Below, piece after piece: positions 50,601 through 60,420 of a stretch of DNA of 64,000 bases. The notes under the pieces were generated by a model that searched no databases, had not been told where the DNA came from, and worked only from the letters and a program-made list of their open reading frames with translations. Positions within the stretch are counted from its first letter, which is position 1. Each line of letters opens with the position of its first letter. Origin of the DNA: Hymenolepis diminuta. Taxonomy: Eukaryota > Platyhelminthes > Cestoda > Cyclophyllidea > Hymenolepididae. The stretch covers positions 8,137 through 72,136 of the forward strand of contig CAADRB010000125.1 in the NCBI GenBank assembly GCA_900708905.1, read 5' to 3'. The translations under genes and the position numbers were made by a program.

Positions 50601-51760
50601 TGAAATTTTGCGGTAAAGACAGGTAATCATAATCCACAATTATGCATTTCAGTATTTCTGTCACTATTAAGTAGTTCATTCAATTTATAAAATTAATTTT
50701 CCAATATTTCCATATTATACCAAAAAATTGTAATTGGTTCGAAACTTGTTGGAACAAAACTAAGATCACCGAAGTGTAAAACCTAACAGTAATATTCTTC
50801 TAGGTTGCCTCCTTGCAATTTTTTAACTGCTAACAATAGATAACTACTTAGAGTTGTGAATGAACAAAATTAGGCAGTGGAACAACGATGAACATTCGAC
50901 GGGGTGAGAGATAGAGAAGACCGGACCACACGGAGAGGGCAAGGGAGCTTGGAGGTATGAAATCTAGATTTGTGTGTAAGTACATGTGCAGCGAAAGATG
51001 TATGTATTTGCAGAGGGGGTTTATGTAGTGAGAAAAAACTAAAGAAAGTACAGTCGAGGTAATGACCAGATATTCGCTGCCAGAAACTTCTTTGCAGGTG
51101 TTTAGGGCCCAGCAAATTCATAACTGGGCATGGACAGTCACTTTAATTAGGTTGGGACTGTTGTTGACTATCGCTCCCATTGAGGAGGAGCCGCACAGCT
51201 GAGTTGGCCAGAGGAGTCATAGCAAAGGCGTAGCAATTCAACGGGTAAATGATCTTATCTGGCCAGGGAAATAATGTCCATGTCGAGTTTGCTGCTAGGT
51301 GTCAGGAGAAAACATGGAAGCCAATCCATCAGCCTCCTCTCAGCCTTAAGATACGTAAAGTCGACGCTGATCCGGGTTGATCTGTTCTGTTCAAGACGTT
51401 TAGATCACTGGATAAGAGGAACAGCGGAGCATTCAAGTTCGTTGTTAAGTTCAGCTCACTGTATTGTACATGCACTTTAATTTTCTTTAAATCATTTTAT
51501 ATTAAACCCATAAACTAATTCCTGCACTAATTAATCATCTAGGTATAAAAGCATTTCAATGCACTCACTGCTCGGCACGGTTCTCCTATGACGTTCATCT
51601 GAAGCGCCACACTCGGGCTAAGCACAAGAACCTCAGTTCAAGCAGCAACAACGGCGGCGGTGGCAATTCAACCACTGCTACAATGGCCAGCCTCTCTTCC
51701 AACAGCCTGTCTTCGAATCCTGTCTTCCAACCCACTTCGCTGCGCCAGGCCTCAATTTGA
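23483..51760 (+). CDS. C2H2 zinc-finger protein, seven coding exons over 28 kb
   Basis: Likely nuclear, DNA-binding C2H2 regulator. Proposed exons: 23483-23618, 23664-23726, 23796-24125, 43392-43493, 47152-47238, 49516-49689 and 51543-51760 (136+63+330+102+87+174+218 = 1110 nt, 369 residues). Five fingers, all C-x2-C-x12-H-x4-H: C23/C26/H39/H44, C217/C220/H233/H238, C246/C249/H262/H267, C275/C278/H291/H296 and C304/C307/H320/H325. Finger 1 stands alone at the N-terminus. About 170 low-complexity residues, with a poly-Ala run near 86-91, separate it from the four-finger cluster. The tail after the last finger is Ser/Asn/Gly-rich. All six introns are phase 1 and GT-AG: 45, 69, 19266, 3658, 2277 and 1853 nt. 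An in-frame TGA at 23453-23455 supports the start. I could not assign it to a named subfamily. The link across the 19-kb intron rests on shared strand, matching phase and the finger context; undetected exons may exist. Confidence 0.82.
23664..24125 (+). CDS. Zinc-finger gene exons 2 and 3 (low-complexity linker)
   Basis: Exon 2 is 23664-23726 (21 codons, donor A|GTAAAT). Exon 3 is 23796-24125 (110 codons, donor A|GTATGT), separated by a 69-nt intron. They encode a Ser/Thr/Pro-rich linker with a poly-Ala run ([10 protein letters not shown]) and an acidic patch (GGESSDDSC). Both exons are phase 1 on each side, so either could be skipped without breaking the frame. Exon 2 has an alternative donor at CAT|GTTTAA, but that leads to an early stop in exon 3. 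Confidence 0.75.
26330..26516 (+). repeat. SINE-like copy S6 (plus orientation)
   Basis: Head TTAGCAGTCAAAATACACGT, decayed B box GAGATCAATGTCC, body with GGCTAACCAATCACC, then tail AAGTTTCTCGTAATAGTGG. It ends in a perfect 11-bp hairpin, TTTCCCTCTAC-CCAA-GTAGAGGGAAA (26490-26515). It is old and diverged. Confidence 0.45.
27717..28060 (+). repeat. Intronic repeat family R2, copy 1
   Basis: Shares TATATTATACTATTCGG and GGGAGATTTGGTCCATGAG with the four later copies, then a colinear but diverged body. No coding frame. Confidence 0.5.
30041..30205 (-). repeat. SINE-like copy S1
   Basis: On the minus strand the B box GGGTTCGATGTCC (near 30148-30160) is followed by the body CCCAATGACCGAAATGGCTA and the tail motif TTCTAGTTTCTCATCAGAG. 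The A box is degenerate. Confidence 0.55.
33161..33222 (-). repeat. tRNA-like fragment S5 (head only)
   Basis: On the minus strand: GATGGCTCAGGGGTCAGAGTA (A-box-like), then CGCGAGATCAATGGCCATCG in the B-box position. No body is seen. It may be a head-only SINE relic or a tRNA pseudogene. Confidence 0.4.
34020..34165 (-). repeat. SINE-like copy S2
   Basis: On the minus strand: GGTGCAGTGTACTCGTCTGC (A-box and anticodon-arm region), GGTCATGGGTTCGATACC (B box), then the body CCCAGTGAACGAAATGTTCA. It resembles a tRNA with a TGCA in the anticodon loop; that assignment is tentative. Confidence 0.6.
34886..35275 (+). repeat. Intronic repeat family R2, copy 2
   Basis: TATTACACTATTCGG, GGAAGTTTTGGTCCATAGG, CACTGAATCCGATATC, ACTGATATGTGGCGTTTC and ACTTTCCTTTCAGTGG occur in the same order as in copy 3. 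Confidence 0.6.
36885..37076 (+). repeat. SINE-like copy S7 (plus orientation)
   Basis: Decayed head TTGCCAATGGTCC, B-box relic GAGATCGATGTTCATC, body CCAATGATACAAATGACCAA (compare S1 CCAATGACCGAAATGGCTAA), tail GATTTCTCATTCCAGTGATC. Confidence 0.5.
37236..37258. repeat. A-run plus (AT)n microsatellite
   Basis: Eight A residues followed by about eight AT units. Confidence 0.9.
37490..37800 (+). repeat. Intronic repeat family R2, copy 3
   Basis: TGGAGATTCAGTTCATTAG, CACTGAATCTAAAGTC, CTGATATGTAGTGTTTC and ACTTTCCTCTCCGTGAGC are colinear with copies 2 and 4. Confidence 0.6.
39000..39395 (+). repeat. Intronic repeat family R2, copy 4
   Basis: TGGAGATTCGGTTCATG, CAGTGAATTTGGTGCC, CAAATGTGTAGCATTTC and TTCACTGTTTTGCTCGATTTC are colinear with copies 2 and 3. 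Confidence 0.55.
39832..39844. repeat. Short (AG)n microsatellite
   Basis: A run of AG dinucleotides. Confidence 0.85.
40846..41000 (+). repeat. Intronic repeat family R2, copy 5 (partial)
   Basis: ATTATATAACCTGGGAGGG and TTTGAAGCTTTAGGTCCTG correspond to the start of the unit; the rest has decayed. Confidence 0.35.
43392..43493 (+). CDS. Zinc-finger gene exon 4 (Ser/Thr-rich linker)
   Basis: A 102-nt exon between TTTATTTTAG and G|GTACAT, phase 1 at both ends. It encodes 34 residues beginning [17 protein letters not shown] and ending [11 protein letters not shown]. No domain is seen. It is supported by two good splice sites, an open frame and phase agreement with both neighbours. The match to the gene is inferred. 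Confidence 0.6.
46395..46530 (-). repeat. SINE-like copy S3 with a consensus Pol III A box
   Basis: On the minus strand the head has a perfect A box, TAGCACAGTGGT (46519-46508), and a B box, GGGTTCGATGC. A body motif, CAGTAAGCGAAATGGTCA, follows, then the family's TCTGTTTC-type tail. Part of the anticodon-arm region is missing. This copy best shows the tRNA origin of the family. Confidence 0.6.
47152..47238 (+). CDS. Zinc-finger gene exon 5 (finger 2, 87-nt module)
   Basis: Exactly 29 codons, phase 1 on both sides, acceptor CTTTTAG and donor AAAG|GTACGT. It encodes one complete finger, [10 protein letters not shown] ... [10 protein letters not shown], with the introns falling in the inter-finger linker. 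Confidence 0.88.
48279..48365 (+). CDS. Candidate 87-nt cassette exon between fingers 2 and 3
   Basis: Flanked by the acceptor GTGTATAG and a strong donor TTAG|GTGAGT. It is open in the phase-1 frame, ends in phase 1, and has the same 87-nt length as the exon-5 finger module. It would encode [18 protein letters not shown] ... SVCHHL. It lacks C2H2 ligands, so it would be a degenerate or non-finger insert between fingers 2 and 3. The open frame continues to 48649, so it may be chance or part of an older element. Confidence 0.3.
49516..49689 (+). CDS. Zinc-finger gene exon 6 (fingers 3 and 4, 2 x 87 nt)
   Basis: Exactly 58 codons, two 29-residue modules: [10 protein letters not shown] ... HIDAVHK and [10 protein letters not shown] ... 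HREAVHE, joined by a G-L-R-P linker. Acceptor TTTGTGTAG, donor GAAG|GTGAAT. It looks like two finger exons fused by loss of an intron, or a duplication within an exon. Confidence 0.92.
49702..49765 (+). repeat. Dispersed repeat R4, copy just after finger exon 6
   Basis: GAATATTTGTCAAATTGTCC and the following 45 nt align with 61091-61164. It starts only 13 nt after the exon-6 donor. Confidence 0.5.
51543..51760 (+). CDS. Zinc-finger gene last exon (finger 5 and C-terminal tail)
   Basis: Acceptor ATCATCTAG. Finger 5 reads [10 protein letters not shown] ... [11 protein letters not shown] Ser/Asn-rich tail with a Gly run follows, ending LRQASI and TGA at 51758-51760. GC-rich, protein-like sequence goes on past the stop in the +2 frame to about 51862, where a donor-like TCTCAG|GTACC occurs, so the true 3' end is uncertain. 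Confidence 0.82.
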
Positions 51761-52462
51761 GACCACGTACCCCGATCAACCTCTATAACACTAAATACCT
51801 CCCATCAAACTTGCTCAGGGACGGTGTCTGCCGTACACCTAATTATTGCCTTAGCATCTCAGGTACCTATTTGCTCTCAAAAAAACAGACACTCTTCAGG
51901 GATTTTTTCTTTATTATAACATACCTCTCTCGATCTATCTATCTACCTGCTTGCCAATCTGTTTTACGCACCTATTTTAAAGTTGGTTTTCCAATCATCC
52001 TCGTTCTTTTTTCTATCCCAATCTTCCAATCTCTAACTCAGGGCATCTTGCTATTTTTGTTGAGGTTTTATTCTTCTTACTTGTGTACAAACTTCTCAAA
52101 CGTGTCTATCTATTTACCATCTCTCCTCTTCCTCTTCCTTACCTAGTCACTCTACTCCTTCAAAAGTTTGTAGTTTCAGGAAGAATGTGGAGCCTCTGTG
52201 TTGGAGACTTGCCTTTTGTTTCTATATTGCCTTTTGATGAGAATCAGTTTTGCCGGCCTGAAGAAGTTATGCAAAATATATTTATATAAAATATATGTGA
52301 GTGTATTGTAAAGAGTAATCAGAAATGAATTCCAATTGGCCTAATTACTACTCCTTTCTTCTCTTTGGTTGGGGTATGAAAAGGGCAAATTAACGATGTG
52401 GAAAACAGTAAAAGAAAAGTTGGTATAGTTGTCGAGCCACAACTGAGAATAATTAGAATAAA
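51761..52462 (+). other. Probable 3'UTR of the zinc-finger gene, with AATAAA at 52457-52462
   Basis: Pyrimidine-rich sequence follows the stop. The first canonical AATAAA on the plus strand that I noted is at 52457-52462. The extent is inferred. Confidence 0.35.
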
Positions 52463-55447
52463 ACATTGAATGTATTTTCTTTGATTTAATTATAGTGGCA
52501 AATTTATAGTAAATTAATTATCTTGGGAGCTTACGTTATATAAATATCATTCACATATATAAGCAGATAGAAATGCTGAAACCACTGCTAGTCGGAGAAA
52601 TTGGAACCTAACAACGGTTAAAGGATTTTATTCCTATATATAAAAATGAAAAACTCAAGAACACACAGTAGTTTGAGGTCACGACAGATAATTAGGTGCT
52701 TCGAGTTCTGCGATGGCATGTAATCACATATCTATGGGGTCTTTGGTGGGTGGTCACAATAGAAAAGTCGAGCTTTAGTTGATTCACCTAATTATAGCAA
52801 GTCTAACTGTAACGAAAATTCCTTTAAATCGATAATAAAGACATAAAGAATGAATCCCTAGACATTTCCAATTTTTTTATCTAGGTCATCATTGACGTCC
52901 GAGATCTAATTATCTCTATCTAACAATAGCGCCTGAAGTGTTTGAGCCTGATGCAACCTCAAGTTACCCATAGAGAACTATCGTGTATCCTCAAGTGGTT
53001 TAATTTAATTTGTGGGATAAGCTAAATAAGTGGTCACTGAATGGGTGCTACTAGGGTTTAATTTACCCGATCAGCGATGTCCGAAAACATTCCATCTGTT
53101 TATGTTACCCTTCTTTGTATAAAGTCTCTTATATGCACGGCAAAGGGAGGGGGAGGGGTGGAGACAAACACTTGTAATTTACTGACTCCAACGTTTCCTT
53201 CTCATTCTCTCTGTCCCTCATCTCTCTTACTCGCTCAAATCCTCAACGCAGTTAGCTCAAAAAATTTTGGCCTATACAACCCATGTGTTCACTTTTAAAA
53301 CTGTCAGTTGCTGTCGCTAGCTGCCAGCCCTTAATGGTTTCTTCTACAGAGAGTATTATGCAGGCTATTGTTAAAATCATAACTCAAGCTACGGATTTCT
53401 TTGGAAATTTTTATTGTGATAATTGAACTACATAACTCTACTTTGTTGGCATATCAATAAAATGATGCGCCTACAGCTCAAGTCCTCTCCGTTCCTTCTT
53501 TCCATGCACTCACTCACGAAGAACGCTCATTTAGTTCCTCATACAAGCTTTTTCTTTCTTCCCTCAATTCCTTTAGACGTAACTCAAATCTTTTGCATGT
53601 GGCTGTCGTTTAGGTGGTTTTCATAATAAAATTGGACTAAAATTAGTTCGAACATGCATGCATGGGTTCAGGATAATATATATATCAAAGTATATCCTGT
53701 GGTATCCAACACTAAATTCTGCTCACTTGTGTGTTTAACTGTAAGTAGAATATTCCTTCTTCTATCCATCATCATATCGTGTGATTAAGATCAAAATAAA
53801 ATTTCGCCAAACCATATTACTCAAAATCAGAAGCTGAATCTCTGAACCATTCCAGTCTTCTACAAGTGTTCTTACAATCCTGATTAGCATTTTATCCTAT
53901 TGTGTTCATGGGAAAAAACGTGTTCCTAATGTCTTTATTAATAATGTTCCAGTTTTTACTTATTTGGAGCTTTTCCTTCTAAACACGCCTTATTTTAGCT
54001 ACGATTGTATTATTTTAATGCATATAAAAGTTTGTTTGAACTTCGAGTTAAGTGAGATTATTAAAAGCAGAGCTCTTTGATTTGAAGAGAAATCTCCGAA
54101 AGTCGATTGCCTTTAACTGACAACACAATTTTTACTTCCTGTTTTTCTGATTTCTAGAACTTATTACAGTTTGATAATTGTTCAAAATAATCATTTTGTT
54201 GAAATCCGCCCTTCTCTGTAGGATACCGTAACCGATTCTCAGATTCCCCAAAACATTGCACTAGTTACAAACACGACCCGACAACACAACAATACAAAAC
54301 GGCCCAAACCAATACATATCAACACAAAACGCATGTTTTCATATTGATAGATCGGTTTATATTACACACCATTTACAACCATAATGTAAATAAATTCGTT
54401 CAGATAAAAGGGAATTAAAAGGTGGAAAATAAGGAATCTTACATATAAGAATTATTTTAGGAAAAATATTATTTTCTTATATGTAACACACCCTTTCGTA
54501 GATTTAAACACCCGTCCGTCTTTGTCGTGGGGGTAATGCCATCGAGTCTTGGTGGTACATGGGGATAATATCTCGATCGTTTCTTTAGCATCGTTGCACA
54601 AGCATAATCATCAGATAAAAAATTACTTTTTAAGGCTATATAAACGATCACTCTATAAATGCGGATAGTTTAGCTCTCCAATGTAGTTCTTATAGACACC
54701 AGACACACATAGTATGTATTAATAGAAACATTAGTGATAATGTATCTGGGAGGAGCTGTACGGACAATATCAAATCCAATTGTATTCTTAAATACCGTAT
54801 CTAACATCGTGCCTATTAAATGTGGTTAATATTACTATTTAACAAACCAAAATATAGAAAGCTGGTTGTAATGAATAAGCTTATTATGTAATTGATTTTG
54901 ACTAGATATAGAGGTGAATCTTGATGTTGCAAAATAAAAACCTAATATAAAGTATGCTGTGTGTGAATATAATTTTCAACATTTCAAGGTATACTTTTCA
55001 TTCACAATTCAGCATGCCTATTTTGACATTCCAGATTGTGAATAATAATATCAGATATTGAAGCATATTTGTGTTAAAATATCCGCCAAATGAATTAAAA
55101 GGGCAAATTTAATGAAACAAAGGAGGCAATGAATAATTAAATAAATTAGATATATTGTAAGTGTGTGCAATTGTTTTAAGTTCCTATACTTTGTCAAAGC
55201 CAAATTACCCAACGAAATATCTTACTTTGCAATAGGTGGAAGTGTCACACATTATGTATTCAAAACATATGATGCCATCAATTTCATATTTCAGTGTAGC
55301 TTATTTTGACAATCATGGCAAAATCTGTTCTGTTATGAATGATTGTACCTAAAGATAGCCTTGAAGTAAGTTTAGATCTACAAACACAAATATACCATTG
55401 GATATTTTATTTAAAGCGCTGAATTTTCCCTTCTCCGGTGGCGGATC
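52463..55447. other. Intergenic between the zinc-finger gene and BDP1
   Basis: Contains R1 copy C. Otherwise there is no supported gene. The BDP1 promoter should lie in its last part, but no core element is clear. Confidence 0.55.
54219..54490 (+). repeat. Dispersed repeat family R1, copy C (3' part) with terminal hairpin
   Basis: Matches the minus strand of 8156-8400 (landmarks GACCCGACAACAC, TTTACAACC, ATTAAAAGGTGG). It ends in a perfect 13-bp inverted repeat, TTACATATAAGAA at 54439-54451 and TTCTTATATGTAA at 54474-54486, with a 22-nt loop. Confidence 0.75.
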
Positions 55448-58400
55448 ATGCCTAAGGTTTTTAAACCAAAAATTCGACTAAGTGTAAATCAAAAGAACAA
55501 GTATGTCTCCTCTCATAATTTTTATACTTGGTAGAAAAGCTAACCAAACTGAAGAGAATCCTGTTTCCACCCCTGCTACACTGGTAGGAAATGACAATCA
55601 GCACAAATCACCCGATAAGGCGGAGAAATCGATTGAAAAGCCAATTGAAAACGAGATTGTCGAGACAATTGTGGCAGAAAAGCCAAAATCTCCCGAAAAA
55701 TCCGCTACACCGAAGAAAAAAGCCCAATCACCGTCGAAAAAATCCACTCCCAAAAAATGTACAATCAGCGTAGTATCATCTCAGTAAGTCACCAAGTTAA
55801 TTTACCTAACCGTTATATAGATCGACTAGTGTTGATATAGACGACCCTAATTCGAAAAATTCCGCACCTAGAATGTCAACTAAAATCAGTCCCATAAAAT
55901 TGTTTGCTGTCAAACCGGTATGTTATTTTTGATGTCTGTAATGTTTTCTCTAGACTCCGAGAAAACATCAAGTTTACGGTGATAAACCACCTCCAGCAGA
56001 CAAACCCCTCGATCGGTCAACCGTCACACTTCGTTCCCTCCTAAACTGGATTCCCGTCAATAAACCACCTCCGAGAATTCGGGATATTAATCCAAATCCT
56101 CCATCGTCTACAATAGACTCATTAGTTCAGCCAAAATCCCCTACTCCTTCTTTGAAAACAAATAAGAAACAAGATGAGCCATACACTGAAGATCATGATG
56201 TTTCGGATGAAGCCATCGATCCTTTTGCCCCACAACTACGTCTAGACGCTGATGGTAATATTGTTCTTGACGAACAGAGTCTTCAAGTTGAAAAGTCTGC
56301 CGATGAGTCGAATATTGTTAGAACACACGTTGCTGAGGAAGCAGGTCTCTATGGTACCACTTATAACAGCTTCCGGCGAAGACCCATTCAACATCGTGGA
56401 CGAAAGTGGACTGAAAAGGACACGACAAGATTTTATCGAGCTCTTAGTACAATTGGGACGGACTTTTATTCAATGACTAAACTGTTTCCTGATAGATCTA
56501 GAAGTCAGCTCTTGGTAAGCTGTTGATTTTTTCGTTGTAATTATTTTGTAACACTTTTATAACTTTTGTGCAAAGAGAAATATCAAGTATTAAGTTAGAT
56601 GTTTTCGGGTGTTCCATTCTTTCGTGGATTTATTAACATTTTTTAGCTGTCTTTTCTGTAAACGTAATGGTGTGTTATAATGTACTTCGAATTTTGAGAT
56701 CATATCTCCATAGTTTGATTTTTATTCATGTAGTTATTTGTCCAGTTAATGGTTTTACTGTAAGATATTGCTCTCTGATGTTTTATTTTATCAATTTACG
56801 GAATCATTAAAAAATATATGATGGATATTGAATATGAGAATGTGTATAACATGTATTTTCCTACCCCTATTTGGCCATCATCACTGTTCCGTAATTACAT
56901 TTTACTAGTACCCAAGAGTATAATTCATTCTGCAATTTTCTATTTTTTATAAAGGTAAGTAGTCACTGGTTTTTATGACACGTTTCCCGCAGGTGTATAC
57001 CATAGATACTGTGACAGTTTAAAAATAAGACGTATGGACAGGGCCTCTAGCCCTAAAGACCGCTTTTCTACGTCTATTAATTACAAAATACACTGCTTCA
57101 TTGGCTTTCTAGTTAGCCAGTAAAGTAGTAGTAAGAAGACCTCACTTCTAGGTACGAAAATGGATGATCGGTAATGTAAAAATCTAGTATCCGAGGCACG
57201 AAATCTGTTAACATAAATTTTTATAAATTCTCCTGTCATTATTATGCCACAGTAAATTAGTTCCCTTTATCACTCAGTAAGACCCACTTGTTGATTTTCT
57301 TCACTCGATCATTAGGGAAGTCTCTAGTCCCTCAGTCTTTGGTGTAGAATGGAGAAATTTTGCTAACCTATCGTCATTCTTGATACTGTTATCATCGCCA
57401 CATAACAAAATAGAATAGCAACAGAGAATATGCTGAGAATTCTTGCATTCAGAACAAAGGCCCCTACCTATTAACTCTTAGGTCTAATTTTTGACCCATG
57501 GGAAGTGCTCTCAGATCTTAATTTGCTAACTAAAAATCGATTTCGATTTTGAGCCTGTGTCATATTTCTTGACTCTGTTTTGGAAATTCCATGGTCATAA
57601 CACAGTTAATGAAACAAAGGGGAAATAAACTCGATCTTAACTTTTACTAATCTCCATCAAACAGACCTAGAATTCAATCCTTTGATAATAGTTATGTTGA
57701 TAGTTGTCTTTTACCTTAGCCGTCGTTCGATAATTGTGTCCTTGACCCATGTATCTACTAGATATGCAATAATTATAGATAGTCAAGGTAATTAGTCAAA
57801 AACACTGGGAAAATCTGTGACCGACGTTTTTCAAACGTACTGGTAGGCATCCGTTAGCATGATCTTAACGCTTTACAATATTAGATCGCAATTACCTTTT
57901 CTGTTGATGAAGGCTTGTATCTAAATTTACATGGTAAAGAATTGTAATTTTATGGAGCTTAATCTGGATAAATGGATGGTATGCTGAAGCCGTTCTCATA
58001 AGAAACTCTCTATCTGTAACTGGCCATTTGCGTTAATGAATTTGCACCGATGACCATGTGGCGTATGAGCATCCAGCGTTTGCTGGTGATCCACGAGATC
58101 ATCAGTTGAAGAACTATTTAATTAATCTCTTTCAATAAATACTTGTAGTTAAACTTTCAGTAACCTTAAAAACAGTCCTTTCAAGCCTAGTTTTATTTGT
58201 CATACAATGTTATATATTTGATACTTCGAATATAATAATCTGGAGAAATAGACTGGAATGTTAATTTTCGACGGTCATGTCAACATGCTTTTCTTGTGCG
58301 TGATTCTTAAGCATGCTAAGTTTTTACATAACGTATCATCCTCACTAATCATGGTTTATGTTTGTTTTAATTTTAGAAAAAGTTCAAACGAGAAGAGAGG

Positions 58401-60271
58401 CTCTTCCCGCATCTTGTGGATGACGCCCTGAGTAAGCTACAATTCTATTTTTTATTCTATTGTCATCTCTTCTTGTCTTTTATTAATATTCTCATTCTTT
58501 TGTTGAGAAAACAAACGCAATTATGATGTTACCGTATTTTATACCTCTGAAAGTGAAGAGGAAAATTACGAAAAACTCACCAAAGAAGCTATTAAGGAAA
58601 AAAGAAAAGGTAAGTTTTCTGTTTATTTACATTATCAATAGCATATGAATCACCACGAATTTCTCCTATCCAATGGAATTTTGATTCTGGTGGCTTATTT
58701 TGAACTTATCTACCTAACACTGAACATTCCTACACTAAGTCATTTAATATTAAGTAATCACTAATAGTTTTTCATAGGCTTACAAAGGTTGGATCAGAGT
58801 ATCTCTTAGACTGTTATTCTTGGCGGTTTTAATGCTCACGTGTGTTATTACGCCATTACATATACACTCTTGCTGTTGAAGTCCTTAACGATTTGAAGGA
58901 CAATAAACATCATCCACATACAGATTAAACTACTATCACTGCTACTATTAATATTAGTTCTCAAGCCTATTTCAAGGAGGCATTTTCCAGCGCTCATTTT
59001 GGGGATGACGTAAATGTTTTTCCAAATTTTCTCCTGTATTTTTGAACAATGTGAAGGTGTTCACGTTTATATTTGGTAAAAAACTGACGAACGTATGGAA
59101 ACACGAATTTATTAGAGGGGTTTAGATTTGTTCTCTTTCCTAATTACGTACCTTAAGTTTTTCATCGAGTTTATAAGCCTTCAACATAAGTGGTGTTTCT
59201 TCAATAGCTTAATTTGGTCAGGTCGGTCACGAATCTGTATCATTTGATGATTCAGTTGTTTAAGTTATTGCTAACTGGAATTGATCTGCTGCAAACCTTT
59301 CACTTAAGAATTCGATATAATTATCTGCTCTTAATATGTTTGTTTCTAAATGTTAATAAAACTGCGTCTTATATGGACTGTTCAAACCGGACAAAGAAAG
59401 TTGAATTGTATGATTTCAGTCCTAAAATACAGCAAATACCTGATTTTGAACGGTAATAGGCCCGCTTCACTTGTAGGTTTATCATAAATAAAAGTTTTAC
59501 TTATATATTTTCGTATTTTAGAGTAAATTTCAATTTTTATAGCATAAGAATACATGTCTCTCAAAATTTTCAAGCTTATTCCATCTATATCGGTAAACAG
59601 CGGTTATTTGGTATAAGCTAAGCTGTTCACCTCAGTGAAATTAATTCAAGTATAATGTGTGGAATACAATATATTTTAAATTAGGCGCCAGATTTTCAAG
59701 GTCGTTTCATGCATAACTGTAATTCTTTTGTCATTTAATTAAATCAAGGGAAAAATGGACCTCATCGATCATTTTCTTACAAAGAAAGTGGAAGAATAAA
59801 TTTCAAAGCATTGAATTTCAATGGCCAAGCAGCTCTATGTCCGGTTTTCACCCCTAATAATGATTTATTTATCTATTAATTAGTCAATTTATCACTACAT
59901 TATCGGTTGTCTATTTTCAAAACCCATCTTTCAACTACTTTGTTTATTCCCCTATAGCTAGGAAAAGCAAGTCCACATCCGAACCCAAGCTTCGCTCCAC
60001 TTGCGACATCTCCGCTTTGATAGATGAAGTGCTCGCTAGGCATGCGGCCACTGCAAATAATATCAATAACAACAACGAGGAAAAAGGGGAAGGAAGTGAG
60101 ACTGGTAGTGGTGAATCAGAGGGGGAAGTACTTCCGCGCAAAAGACGTCGGTTAGATCCCAAAGGGAGAAGGGTACGTGAGAAATCCCCTCGAGTTAGTC
60201 TGAAGGATATGATTGAAAAGACAGCCGCTGAAGTAGCTTCTAATATTGTTTCTGATAGCATTTCTCAATGA
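55448..60271 (+). CDS. BDP1: BDP1, TFIIIB B'' subunit (SANT domain)
   Basis: Subunit of the RNA polymerase III initiation factor TFIIIB, acting in the nucleus with TBP and BRF. Seven exons: 55448-55500, 55535-55783, 55821-55917, 55954-56514, 58377-58431, 58508-58609 and 59958-60271. They total 1431 nt, 476 residues plus stop. Introns are 34, 37, 36, 1862, 76 and 1348 nt, all GT-AG. An in-frame TAA at 55412-55414 supports the start. Residues about 18-100 are Lys/Pro/Ser-rich (KPKSPEKSATPKK). The extended SANT domain spans about 278-340: HRGRKWTEKDTTRFYRAL (W285), IGTDFYSMTKLFPDRSRSQ, then KKFKREERLFPHLVDDAL from exon 5. This matches the family pattern GTDFSMIGQLFPHR ... KNKFKREEK. The C-terminus has a Gly/Glu/Ser-rich stretch and a basic NLS-like PRKRRR at 432-437. 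It is much shorter than the vertebrate protein (over 2000 residues) and closer to yeast Bdp1. Identity is strong; the exact N-terminus is moderately sure. Confidence 0.92.
56515..58376 (+). other. BDP1 intron 4 (1.86 kb)
   Basis: Splits the SANT domain between the third-helix residues RSRSQLL and KKFKREE. I see no exon, RNA gene or recognised repeat in it. Confidence 0.7.
58610..59957 (+). other. BDP1 intron 6 (1.35 kb)
   Basis: AT-rich, without a convincing exon. A short open frame at 59214-59456 lacks splice context and family features. Confidence 0.6.
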
Positions 60272-60391
60272 TTTTTTTAAGCATGTATAGTTTCTTTTTA
60301 AAATATATGTTAAATATGTATGGCATTGACTAATATATTCTCTGACGATGTGAATTTACTTTATTGATTTCTATCGGAAATGTGTCTATAT

Positions 60392-60420
60392 AATAAATAA
60401 TATTCTTATTATAAAATAAA
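60392..60420 (+). terminator. BDP1 poly(A) signals
   Basis: AATAAA at 60392-60397 and again at 60415-60420, about 120-150 nt after the stop codon. This suggests a short 3'UTR. Confidence 0.5.

Noticed and set aside
60017..60271. Last BDP1 segment as an independent 84-residue gene
   Set aside because: It is the in-frame continuation of exon 7, which has an acceptor at 59957 and phase agreement with exon 6.
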